Assembly (NCBI GenBank): GCA_965220535.1
Contig: OZ244833.1
Coordinates: 1,674,001 to 1,738,000 of the forward strand
DNA length: 64,000 bases
Source of the DNA: HK1 sp965220535
GTDB lineage: Bacteria; Pseudomonadota; Gammaproteobacteria; HK1
Direction: 5' to 3'
Within the stretch, counting starts at the first letter, position 1. Every line of letters starts with the position of its first letter. The notes under the pieces were generated by a model. The model was not told where the DNA came from. It searched no databases and saw only the letters and a list, made by a program, of their open reading frames with translations. The position numbers were made by a program, and so were the translations under genes. Shown one piece after another: positions 54,919 through 63,583 of the stretch.

Positions 54919-55106
54919 TCGGTTTTTTCCGAGATCTCTACCGACTTCGACGCGGTCCGTGGGAGCTGCTGGCAACGCTGGCGATCGCCCTCGGAGTCTT
55001 CATGTCGATGCAACCCTTTTCGATGTGGGCCTATACCTATTCGTTCATCGTCACTTTGATCGGAACGGTGATGTTCATCGTCGTCAGTCATTTTCCGGAC
55101 AATTAA
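54915..55106 (+). CDS. Small two-helix membrane protein in the polyol transporter operon
   Basis: 63 residues. A basic N-terminus (FFRDLYRLRRG) is followed by two hydrophobic segments, about 18-34 and 40-58. It overlaps the upstream permease stop by four bases and ends two bases before the ATPase start, so it is embedded in the operon and is unlikely to be chance coding. Comparable small membrane proteins (GlpU) occur in the rhizobial glycerol transporter operons, which also have two ATPases. Its role is unknown. Confidence 0.75.
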   Translation: MIGFFRDLYRLRRGPWELLATLAIALGVFMSMQPFSMWAYTYSFIVTLIGTVMFIVVSHFPDN

Positions 55107-55108
55107 GA

Positions 55109-56203
55109 ATGGCCGAAATCGTCATCAAGAATCTGTGCAAGCGATTCGGTGATTTCACCGCGGTCAAAGAATCTTCTTTTACGATCGCGGACGGTGAATT
55201 TTTCATGCTGCTCGGACCCTCCGGCTGCGGCAAGACCACCACTTTGCGGATGATCGCCGGTTTGGAAATGCCTAGCAGCGGCGAAATCCATCTCGACGGC
55301 GAAGAGATCAGCCGGCACCCGCCATCCCAGCGCGATATCGCCTTCGTCTTTCAGATGTTCGCACTCTACCCGCATCTGAACGTGCGCAAAAACATCGCTT
55401 ATCCCTTGGCGAGTCAAGGCATGAAACGCCGTGAACGCGCGGCCAAAGTCGCGGAGGTCGCCAAGATTCTCGGGATCGAGGATATTCTCGACAAAGCGGT
55501 GAGCGGTCTGTCCGGCGGCGATCGTCAACGCGTGGCATTGGGTCGCGCCATCGTTCGCGAGCCGAAGGCTTTTATGATGGACGAGCCCTTGGGGGCGCTC
55601 GATGCGGAGTTTCGCGAGCGCATGGCGCTAGAGTTGCGCGCGCTGCACGATCGCATGGGCGCGACCACGGTCTATGTCACCCACGATCAACTCGAGGCGA
55701 TGCAAATGGGCGACAAGATCGTGGTGATGAACGATGCCGCGGTCGAGCAATTCGGCACGCCGCAGGAAATTTACGAAAAACCCGCGAGTGTGTTCGTTGC
55801 GGATTTCATCGGCTCCCCTTCGATGAATTTTCTGGCGATCGACGGCGCGATCGGCGAAGGCCAAAGCGAGGTATCGGTGAAAGGGATATCGATCGCCGTC
55901 CCGCAGCAACATCAATCGGTGGAAGGCGGTGCGCTCTTGGGGGTTCGCCCCGAACATATCCGCTTTTCGGATCGCGCAAGTTTGAAAGCGCAGGTCCTGG
56001 CCACCGAATACCTCGGGACAACGCAGGTGGTAACGCTCGAAAGCGAGGCCGGGCCCATCAAGGCCCGAGTCGATTCATCGCCGACGATCCGCCCCGGCGA
56101 GCGCATCGGCTTGGAGTTCGAATCCGAGCGCATCTCGCTGTTTTCTTCGGCCTCGGGCAAGGCGCTGCGCTCGGCTTTGCACGGAAAGCCTGCCGATGGC
56201 TGA
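55109..56203 (+). CDS. ABC transporter ATP-binding protein, first of two (UgpC/GlpS-like)
   Basis: 364 residues. Walker A is GPSGCGKTT (36-44). The signature reads LSGGDRQR, with Asp where Gln is usual, and Walker B reads AFMMDEP. The H-loop is in VTHDQLEAMQMGDK. A C-terminal TOBE domain is present (LGVRPEHIRFSD). It overlaps the second ATPase by eight bases. CUT1 importers usually use one ATPase as a homodimer; two consecutive, clearly different ones suggest a heterodimer, as in GlpS/GlpT. Confidence 0.93.
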   Translation: MAEIVIKNLCKRFGDFTAVKESSFTIADGEFFMLLGPSGCGKTTTLRMIAGLEMPSSGEIHLDGEEISRHPPSQRDIAFVFQMFALYPHLNVRKNIAYPLASQGMKRRERAAKVAEVAKILGIEDILDKAVSGLSGGDRQRVALGRAIVREPKAFMMDEPLGALDAEFRERMALELRALHDRMGATTVYVTHDQLEAMQMGDKIVVMNDAAVEQFGTPQEIYEKPASVFVADFIGSPSMNFLAIDGAIGEGQSEVSVKGISIAVPQQHQSVEGGALLGVRPEHIRFSDRASLKAQVLATEYLGTTQVVTLESEAGPIKARVDSSPTIRPGERIGLEFESERISLFSSASGKALRSALHGKPADG

Positions 56204-57191
56204 GGTGGTCCTTTCTCGTTTGAGCAAATCCTTCGGCAATCAAATCGCCGTTGCCGATATCGACCTGCGGATCGACGACGGCAGTTTCGTCGTTTTGCTC
56301 GGCCCCACCGGTGCGGGCAAAACCACGACGCTGCGCTTGATATCCGGCTTGGAGAAAGCGGATTCCGGCAGCGTTTCCATCGGCGGACGCATCGTCGACG
56401 ACGAAACGCCGGCCATGCGCGACGTCGCCATGGTTTTTCAGCAATATTCTCTCTACCCCCATCTGACGGTTCGCGACAACTTGGCTTTCCCCTTGCGCTC
56501 GCCGATACTGAAAACCCCGGAAGCGGAGATCGAACGAAAGGTCGCCGAGATCGCCCGAACCCTGCAGATAACGGCCAAGTTGGATAACCGGGCAACCGAA
56601 TTGTCCGGTGGCGAAATGCAGCGGGTTTCCATCGGCCGGGCGCTGGTTCGCAATCCGGCGATCTATTTGATGGACGAGCCGTTGAGCTCGCTGGACGCGC
56701 GCTTGCGGGCGGATTTGCGTATCGAACTGAAACGGATCCAAGCCGATCTCGGGGCGACTTTGTTATACGTCACGCACGATCAGATCGAGGCGATGACCAT
56801 GGCCACCCACGTCGGCGTGCTGCAAGAGGGCAGGCTCGTGCAGTTCGGCAGCCCGCGCGAGATCTACGAGCGACCCCGAAGCATTTATATAGCCGGTCGC
56901 CTCGGCTTGCCGCGCATCAATATCCTGCCCGCGGATTTGTTCGCCGCCACCCGGGGCAAGGGCCATCGCATCGGACTTAGGCCCGAACATATTCGATTCG
57001 GCGATGGACGACAGGCATCGGTCGAACGTATCGAACACTTGGGGGATCAAATCCGCGTGCATTTGGATATCGACGACCATGCGTTGGTGTGCTTGCAACC
57101 GAGCACATTGTCGTTGCAAGCCGGCGACCGGGTCGCGGTGCAGCCGGTCGATCCCTTGTTTTTCGACGAAAACGGCAATCGAACGACATAG
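56196..57191 (+). CDS. ABC transporter ATP-binding protein, second of two (GlpT-like)
   Basis: 331 residues. Walker A is GPTGAGKTT (36-44), the signature is LSGGEMQR, and Walker B reads IYLMDEP. GPTGAGKTT in Walker A is typical of the second ATPase in two-ATPase polyol importers. The C-terminal regulatory domain is shorter than in the first ATPase (LRPEHIRFGDG, then VHLDIDDHALVCLQP). It ends 15 bases before the kinase gene. Confidence 0.92.
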   Translation: MAEVVLSRLSKSFGNQIAVADIDLRIDDGSFVVLLGPTGAGKTTTLRLISGLEKADSGSVSIGGRIVDDETPAMRDVAMVFQQYSLYPHLTVRDNLAFPLRSPILKTPEAEIERKVAEIARTLQITAKLDNRATELSGGEMQRVSIGRALVRNPAIYLMDEPLSSLDARLRADLRIELKRIQADLGATLLYVTHDQIEAMTMATHVGVLQEGRLVQFGSPREIYERPRSIYIAGRLGLPRINILPADLFAATRGKGHRIGLRPEHIRFGDGRQASVERIEHLGDQIRVHLDIDDHALVCLQPSTLSLQAGDRVAVQPVDPLFFDENGNRTT

Positions 57192-57206
57192 CCGAGGGGA
57201 GATTCG

Positions 57207-58826
57207 ATGAAGCGCTTTATCAATGAAAAAGAGCATTCGGTTACCCAAGCGATCGATGGCATGCTCGCCGGATCCGGCGGGGCATTGAAAAGGCTCGATG
57301 GCTATCCGCATATCAAGGTCGTTTACCGCGCCGACCGCGATCGATCCAAAGTGGCGTTGATCTCCGGCGGGGGCAGCGGTCATGAGCCGGCGCATGCGGG
57401 CTTCGTCGGTCGTGGCATGTTGACCGCCGCGGTTTGCGGCGAGGTATTCGCCTCGCCTTCGGTCGAGGCCGTACTGGCGGGGATATTGGCGGTCAGCGGC
57501 GATGCCGGCTGTTTGCTGATCGTCAAAAACTACACCGGGGACCGTCTCAACTACGGGCTCGCCGCCGAGCGGGCGCGGGCATCGGGTCTCAAGGTGGAGA
57601 TGGTCGTGGTGGGCGACGATATCGCCTTGCCGGATCTGCCGCAAGCGCGGGGCGTCGCCGGCACCCTCTTCGTGCACAAGATCGCCGGGCATGCCGCCGA
57701 GGCGGGCAAGTCGCTCGAAGAGGTCGCCGAGATCGCCCGCGGAACGATCGCGAGGATCGCATCCATCGGGATGTCCTTGGATAGCTGCACCCTCCCCGGC
57801 GCCGCCAAAGAAGATCGCATCGCCGCCGGCAAGGCCGAACTCGGGCTCGGGATCCATGGGGAAGCCGGGGTTCAGCAGATCGATTTCATCGACGCCAAGA
57901 CGGCCATGCAGACGGTCTTGGAAAGGCTTGCACCGCATATCGGCGATCAATCGACGGTGGCTTTGCTGAACAACTTGGGCTCCACCACACCGCTGGAGAT
58001 GTCGGTGCTGGCCAACGAACTGATTCGATCGCCCCTCAGAGGCGGGATCGAATACCTGATCGGCCCCGCCCCTTTGATGACCTCGTTGGATATGCACGGG
58101 TTTTCGGTGTCGATCCTGCCGGCGGATGCCGCCGATATGCAGGCCCTTCGCTCCGCGGTCGATTTGGCCGCCTGGCCCGGCATCGACGAGATCGTCGAGC
58201 CGGTGATCGAGGCCTTGCCCGATGGCCTGTCTTTGGCCAAGGCGACCCCCTCGGCCAATCCGGGGGTTCGCGCCTTGCTGGTCGATATCTGCGATTTGTT
58301 GCTGGAATCCGAGGCGGAGTTGAATCGGCTCGATACGAAATCCGGCGACGGCGATACCGGGAGCACGCTGGCCGCCGCGGCTCGCACCCTCAAAGACGGC
58401 GTGGATCGCATGCCGCTGGCGGATCCGACGCAACTGATGCCGGCCCTCGGCAACGAGTTGAGCCAGACGATGGGCGGCTCTTTCGGGGTGATCCTCGCAA
58501 TCTTTTTCAACGCCGCCGGGGATGCCTGCTCCCGCGGCGTTGCGGTGAACCAAGCCCTCGCCGAAGGGCTGGAAAGGGTCGGCGAGGTCGGCGGCGCCAA
58601 ACTCGGCGATCGAACGATGATCGATGCGCTGCAACCGGCTCTCGCCGCTTTGCCTGCAGGCTTTGCCGCCGCCGCGAGGGCCGCTCGCGAGGGAGCGGAT
58701 GCCACCGCGCGCATCGGCCGCGCCAAAGCGGGTCGCGCCGCATATTTGCCGGAAGAGAATCTGCTCGGGAACAACGATCCCGGGGCCGAGGCCGTGGCCC
58801 GGGTTTTCGCTCGGCTTGCGGGTTGA
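57207..58826 (+). CDS. ATP-dependent dihydroxyacetone kinase family enzyme, fused DhaK-DhaL
   Basis: 539 residues in one chain. The N-terminal DhaK domain has GGGSGHEPAHAG (54-65) and the substrate-binding His217 in GIHGE; the C-terminal DhaL domain has the ATP/magnesium motif GDGDTG (380-385) and TMGGSFGVIL. Single-chain enzymes of this type use ATP rather than the phosphotransferase system. Besides dihydroxyacetone, members phosphorylate D- or L-erythrulose, so a tetrose substrate is possible here. A GGGGAG precedes the ATG. It follows the transporter by 15 bases and so is probably part of the operon. Confidence 0.93.
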   Translation: MKRFINEKEHSVTQAIDGMLAGSGGALKRLDGYPHIKVVYRADRDRSKVALISGGGSGHEPAHAGFVGRGMLTAAVCGEVFASPSVEAVLAGILAVSGDAGCLLIVKNYTGDRLNYGLAAERARASGLKVEMVVVGDDIALPDLPQARGVAGTLFVHKIAGHAAEAGKSLEEVAEIARGTIARIASIGMSLDSCTLPGAAKEDRIAAGKAELGLGIHGEAGVQQIDFIDAKTAMQTVLERLAPHIGDQSTVALLNNLGSTTPLEMSVLANELIRSPLRGGIEYLIGPAPLMTSLDMHGFSVSILPADAADMQALRSAVDLAAWPGIDEIVEPVIEALPDGLSLAKATPSANPGVRALLVDICDLLLESEAELNRLDTKSGDGDTGSTLAAAARTLKDGVDRMPLADPTQLMPALGNELSQTMGGSFGVILAIFFNAAGDACSRGVAVNQALAEGLERVGEVGGAKLGDRTMIDALQPALAALPAGFAAAARAAREGADATARIGRAKAGRAAYLPEENLLGNNDPGAEAVARVFARLAG

Positions 58827-59166
58827 AAGCGCTCTTCGATCGAGGATCTCGCCTTGGTCGAAAGCTGGGCTTCGATTCCGAAGCCGCCGGTCGACGATCC
58901 GGCGGACCGACCGGGGCAAGCCTTGCCACCGCCAAACGCCGCATACTTGCCGCAAAGCCGTCGCTCGTTCGCAACGACGAGAGAGAGCGCTTGCGCGACA
59001 CGGCGCTTCGAACGCCTGTCGATTCGATACGATTCGAAAAGCGCATCGATATCCACCTGCGGAAAAAAACCGCCGACGACGGACTTTTTCGCCATGCCGT
59101 TCATCGCCGCGTTTCGATAAAGCGCAGCGCAGCGGACACAATGACTATCGATAACGGGAGGGGAAT
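58827..59166. other. Intergenic region between the kinase and epimerase genes
   Basis: 340 bases, no supported gene. The part around 58935-58985 has CGCCGCATACTTGCCGCAAAG, resembling CGCCGCATATTTGCCGGAAG in the 3' end of the kinase gene (58735-58790), so it may be another decayed 3' copy; the match is short. A GGGAGGGG just before 59167 serves as the ribosome-binding site of the next gene. Confidence 0.5.
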
Positions 59167-60222
59167 ATGAAAACCATCAAAGGACCGGCCTTGTTTCTCG
59201 CCCAGTTCGCCGGGGACGAAGCGCCTTTCGACAACTGGGAGAATATCACCCGCTGGGCGGCGGACTGCGGCTACAAAGGCGTGCAAGTTCCCAGCTGGGA
59301 CACGCGATTGATCGATCTGGATCTGGCGGCGACATCGAAAGACTACTGCGACGAGTTCGAAGGAATCGCAAAACAAAACGGGGTCGAAGTCACCGAACTT
59401 TCCACCCATTTGCAGGGTCAGTTGGTGGCGGTTCATCCCGCCTACGACAGCGCGTTCGACGGCTTTGCCGATCCCTCGGTGCGCGGCGACCCGAAGGCGC
59501 GTCAGGCGTGGGCCGTCGAGCAGGTGAAAAAAGCGTTGGATGCCTCGCACAATATGGGTATCGGCGATCACGCCACCTTTTCCGGCGCACTGGCTTGGCC
59601 CTATATCTATCCCTGGCCGCAGCGCCCCGCCGGTTTGATCGAAACGGCTTTCGACGAACTGGCCGCGCGTTGGCGACCGATACTGGATCATGCCGAGCAA
59701 AGCGGGGTGAATATCTGCTACGAAATTCATCCGGGCGAAGATCTGCACGATGGCATCACCTTCGAGATGTTCCTTGAACGCCTGAACGACCACCCCCGCT
59801 GCAATATGCTCTACGACCCATCCCACTATGTGCTGCAATGCCTCGACTATCTCGACAATATCGATATCTACGCAGATCGAATCAAGATGTTCCATGTCAA
59901 GGACGCCGAGTTCAATCCCACCGGCAGACAAGGCGTCTATTCCGGCTATCAACCGTGGGTCGATCGAGCCGGACGCTTCCGCTCGCTCGGCGATGGCCAA
60001 GTCGATTTCTCCGCCATCTTCGCAAAAATGGCGGCCAATGATTTTTCGGGCTGGGCGGTGGTCGAATGGGAGTGCTGCCTCAAACATCCCGAAGACGGCG
60101 CCCGAGAAGGCGCCGCTTTCGTCGGCGATCATATTATCCGGGTGACGGAACGGGCTTTCGACGACTTTGCCGATGCCGGCAGCGACGAGGCCGCCAACCG
60201 CAAAATGCTCGGGATAGCCTGA
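59167..60222 (+). CDS. TIM-barrel sugar phosphate isomerase/epimerase
   Basis: 351 residues, AP-endonuclease-2-like (xylose isomerase-like) barrel. Predicted metal ligands: Glu in CYEIHPGE, Asp in LYDPSHY, His in MFHVKDAEF and Glu in VVEWEC. The family includes hydroxypyruvate isomerase, tagatose epimerase and the IolE/IolI enzymes. It is followed by a Gfo/Idh dehydrogenase with an overlap, a pair common in clusters that oxidise and epimerise sugars, inositols or glycosides. The exact substrate is not evident. Confidence 0.9.
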   Translation: MKTIKGPALFLAQFAGDEAPFDNWENITRWAADCGYKGVQVPSWDTRLIDLDLAATSKDYCDEFEGIAKQNGVEVTELSTHLQGQLVAVHPAYDSAFDGFADPSVRGDPKARQAWAVEQVKKALDASHNMGIGDHATFSGALAWPYIYPWPQRPAGLIETAFDELAARWRPILDHAEQSGVNICYEIHPGEDLHDGITFEMFLERLNDHPRCNMLYDPSHYVLQCLDYLDNIDIYADRIKMFHVKDAEFNPTGRQGVYSGYQPWVDRAGRFRSLGDGQVDFSAIFAKMAANDFSGWAVVEWECCLKHPEDGAREGAAFVGDHIIRVTERAFDDFADAGSDEAANRKMLGIA

Positions 60223-61385
60223 TGGCGAGCAAAGAATCCGGCACAACGCCGCAAGCACGCATTCGACTCGGCATGGTCGGGGGCGGGAGGGATGCATTTA
60301 TCGGCACCGTGCACCGTATCGCCTCGCGTATCGACGATCACTACGAACTCGTCGCCGGGGCGTTGTCGTCGACGCCGGAAAAATCGCAAGCCTCCGGTGC
60401 CGATTTGGGTCTGGCACCGACGCGAATCTACGACGATTTCATGGCCATGGTCGAAGCCGAGACGGCCTTGGACGATGGCATCGAGGCGGTCTCCATCGTC
60501 ACGCCCAACGTTATGCACTACCCGGTCGCGAGGGAGTTTTTAAAGGCCGGGATTCACGTGATCTGCGACAAACCGCTGACCTCCACGCTCGATGACGCCA
60601 AAGAGCTCGTCGCGATCGCCCGGCAATCGGACGCCCTGTTCGTCCTGACGCATAACTACACCGGCTACCCCATGGTGCGTCAGGCGCGGGCGATGATCGC
60701 GGCCGGCGAACTCGGCGCCCTTCGGGTGGTGCAAGTGGAATATCCACAGGATTGGCTGACCGTCGAGCCCGATATCAAGCAGGCGAAATGGCGCACCGAT
60801 CCGGCACAAGCCGGGGCGGGCGGATCGACCGGTGATATCGGCACCCACGCCTTCAACTTGGCGTGCTTCATGACCGGCCTCGAAGTGGAGAGTTTGGCCG
60901 CCGATTTGCAATCCTTCGTCGCCGGCCGCCGGCTCGATGACAATGCCCATGTCCTGCTCAGATTCGAAGGCGGCACCCGCGGCATGCTGTGGTCCAGCCA
61001 AGTCGCACCCGGCAACGAAAATGCCTTGCGTATCCGAGTCTACGGCGAGCGGGGCGGGCTCGAATGGGCACAAGAGGATCCCAATTATCTTTGGCATACG
61101 CCCTTTGCCGAAGCGAAACGCCTGCTCACCCGCAACGGTGCCGGGGCCATGGAAGCCGGCACCCGGATCAGCCGCATTCCCCCGGGCCATCCCGAGGGCT
61201 ATCTCGAAGCCTTCGCCAATATCTACTCCGAAGCGGCAAAGGCGATCGTCGCCAAACGAAGCGGTCAACCCTTGGACGATGAGGTGCACTTTCCCGATAT
61301 CGACGACGGATTGCGCGGCATGCAATTCGTCGACGCCTGCGTTCGCTCCGCCAAGCACAACGCCGCATGGGTGGATCTGGCATAG
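60222..61385 (+). CDS. Gfo/Idh/MocA family NAD(P)-dependent oxidoreductase
   Basis: 387 residues. The N-terminal Rossmann domain is marked by RLGMVGGGRDAFIGTVHR, where the usual third glycine lies in an extended loop, and by the conserved lysine in ICDKPLTSTL. The C-terminal alpha/beta domain has GGSTGDIGTHAFNLACF, with the catalytic His. The ATG at 60222 overlaps the upstream TGA. It probably oxidises the same substrate that the adjacent isomerase handles. It ends convergently to glpD, with 204 bases between, in which I see no clear terminator. Confidence 0.92.
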   Translation: MASKESGTTPQARIRLGMVGGGRDAFIGTVHRIASRIDDHYELVAGALSSTPEKSQASGADLGLAPTRIYDDFMAMVEAETALDDGIEAVSIVTPNVMHYPVAREFLKAGIHVICDKPLTSTLDDAKELVAIARQSDALFVLTHNYTGYPMVRQARAMIAAGELGALRVVQVEYPQDWLTVEPDIKQAKWRTDPAQAGAGGSTGDIGTHAFNLACFMTGLEVESLAADLQSFVAGRRLDDNAHVLLRFEGGTRGMLWSSQVAPGNENALRIRVYGERGGLEWAQEDPNYLWHTPFAEAKRLLTRNGAGAMEAGTRISRIPPGHPEGYLEAFANIYSEAAKAIVAKRSGQPLDDEVHFPDIDDGLRGMQFVDACVRSAKHNAAWVDLA

Positions 61386-61589
61386 ATGCCGGCGCAGATT
61401 TCGACGCAGGTTTCAGGCGGTCTTCGACGGGTTTTTATCTATCCATCTCGCTGCTCGATGACAGGAATTTCGGAAATCTCCATCCCTTGTCGACCGAGCG
61501 GTTTGTCGAAGCCGGGTCCGGGGAAAAGCCGGATATTTGACGCGGTAGCGCTTATCTCGATCGTGTGTAGGCGGTGATCTTCCGATGGA

Positions 61590-63197
61590 TCATGCATCGG
61601 GGGCGAAGTATTCATCGAAGCGTTCTCGGGCTTCGCTTCCGAACAAGATTTCGCACGCTTCTTGCAGGCCGTCGGCGTTGCGGATCTCTTCGCGACGCAT
61701 CATCAGCGCGATCTTCGAGCGTCTGCGCAGGAAATCCTCCAGTTTGACGATCATCTCGCGGCGGCGGGCGTAGGCGATCTCGCAACGGGTGTACTCGGTT
61801 CCGGCGATGAGCAATTCCGCTTGGCGGGGGTCGGTCTCGATGCGATCCAATAACTCCGTCGCGGCGGCGCCGTAGCGGCGCCAATAGCGGGTGCCGAGCC
61901 CTTCGGAGGAGGTCGCCGGGGTCAGGGCGTCGAGATTCATGCGTTCGGCGCGGCGGAAATACTCCTTGCGCACCGTCCCCTCGGGCTCTCCGTACCACCG
62001 ATAGCGCGCGTAGGGCAATGCCGTCCCGAGCGATTGCACATGTTCGCAAAGCTCTTCGCCGACGTTGATGCAGTCGGTCAGTTTGCCGCCGTAGACGGTC
62101 AGATGCCGCCGCCCGGGGTCGATGTCGATGGCGTGCTTGCGGGACATCTGCAGGAAATCGGCCGAGTTCTCCTCGCCCTTGGCGACCGCAAGCGGCCGGA
62201 CACCGCAGCGCTCGGCGATGACGTCGGCTTCGGTCAAGGGTCGATCCAAGCGCAAACGCCGGTTGATATTGTCGAGGACGAAGCGTCGATCTTCCGGCGT
62301 GACCTCGCTCCAAGGCGAGTCGACTCGGGTATCGGTCGTGCCCAAACAGGTCCGACGACCCATCGGGATGACGAAAAAGAGCCGGCCGTCGTCGGCGAAA
62401 AAAGCGAGCACGCGGCGCTCGCTGCCGAGCCGCTCGACCAGCAGGTGAACGCCCTTCGAGTAGACGTGACGGTGGGCACTTCGAACGCCGGCGTGGTCGT
62501 TATGCTCGTCGGCGAAGGCCCCGGCGGCGTTGATCAGGATATCGGACTCTATCTTCAACTCGCGCCCGCTTTCGACATCCCGGGCCGTGGTTTGCCAGCG
62601 TCGACCGGAGTATCGGGAGCCCAAGGATTCGACATAGTTGATCGCCCTCGCCCCGCGATCGACCGCGGTGCGGACGAAGTTGAAAACGAAGCGGGCGTCG
62701 TTGTCGTAGAGATAGGCGTCCGAATACTCGATGAACCCGGCTCCCGATGCCGCCTCGATCAGCGGCTCCTCTCGCTCGACGGCACGCCGGGAAAGCCGGC
62801 GGGGGGTGCGGGTAAAGCAGTTGCCGATGAACCAATAGGCCCACGCCCCGAGCCACATCGTCGAGGGACGATGGCGGAAAGCGCGCGGGACGGTGGTCAA
62901 AAAACGGATCTCGTGCACCGTCGACGGATAGGAGCGGATCAGCGCGTTGCGGGACAGACATAGATCGCGCACGAGAGGAAACTCGTAGTTCTCCATGTAT
63001 TTGATCCCGCCCCAAGCGAGATTCGAGGTCTGCTGAGAGGTGAATCCCGCGAAATCGCCGCGATCGATCAACGCGATCGAGGCCCCTTTCGAAGCCAAGG
63101 CCGCAGCGGCGACGGCGCCGTTGATACCGCCCCCGACGATCAAGGCATCGAAGCACCGATCGGCAAGGCTCGCAAGATTCGTCTTTCTCGTCTCCAT
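61590..63197 (-). CDS. glpD: Glycerol-3-phosphate dehydrogenase (FAD-dependent)
   Basis: 535 residues. The FAD-binding motif GGGINGA is at 22-28. Also present are the DAO-type segments TSQQTSNLAWGGIKYMEN, INAAGAFAD, GTTDTRVDSPW and TVYGGKLTDCINVGEE, the last being the GlpD FAD-contact region. The C-terminal GlpD domain is complete. It oxidises glycerol-3-phosphate to dihydroxyacetone phosphate at the inner membrane. It is divergent from the glycerol-binding protein gene at 63584, consistent with a glycerol utilisation locus. Confidence 0.95.
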   Translation of the reverse strand: METRKTNLASLADRCFDALIVGGGINGAVAAAALASKGASIALIDRGDFAGFTSQQTSNLAWGGIKYMENYEFPLVRDLCLSRNALIRSYPSTVHEIRFLTTVPRAFRHRPSTMWLGAWAYWFIGNCFTRTPRRLSRRAVEREEPLIEAASGAGFIEYSDAYLYDNDARFVFNFVRTAVDRGARAINYVESLGSRYSGRRWQTTARDVESGRELKIESDILINAAGAFADEHNDHAGVRSAHRHVYSKGVHLLVERLGSERRVLAFFADDGRLFFVIPMGRRTCLGTTDTRVDSPWSEVTPEDRRFVLDNINRRLRLDRPLTEADVIAERCGVRPLAVAKGEENSADFLQMSRKHAIDIDPGRRHLTVYGGKLTDCINVGEELCEHVQSLGTALPYARYRWYGEPEGTVRKEYFRRAERMNLDALTPATSSEGLGTRYWRRYGAAATELLDRIETDPRQAELLIAGTEYTRCEIAYARRREMIVKLEDFLRRRSKIALMMRREEIRNADGLQEACEILFGSEARERFDEYFAPDA

Positions 63198-63583
63198 TTC
63201 TCTTTTTTCGCGTGATCGGGGCTCGAGGCGGATACTCCCGCTCGATCGCCCTTCGTTTCGAAGGCTTTCGGAGCCTTCCTTCGGAGCCTTTTCGCCATGC
63301 CTGTGATTTCAAGTCTGCGATCTTAGGGCAAGAAGCCGAGCGTCGATTCGGCCGGCACTCTTAACTTGCGCTCTTATTGCGCTCTTAGGGGGGGCGTGTC
63401 GCTCCCGGGGGCGACAGAAAATCGTATCGGCGGCCGATAGGTTAATATGTTGCGGTTTTATGGCACCGAGTTTCGCTGTCGTTTCGTTTTTCCGAGGGTT
63501 CGTCATTCGGTTGCGGATACGAGCCTTTTGCCTATCGCGGTATCGCGCTTCATTCGAAAAATATCCTGCGGAGGAAAGATCCC
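63198..63583. other. Divergent intergenic region between glpD and the glycerol-binding protein gene
   Basis: 386 bases that should hold the promoters of both genes. Short duplications are visible: TTGCGCTCTTA twice near 63366-63388 and CTTCGGAGCCTT twice near 63270-63290. A G7 run lies at 63388-63394. A GGAGGA ribosome-binding site lies eight bases before the ATG at 63584. I cannot point to a convincing operator. Confidence 0.5.
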
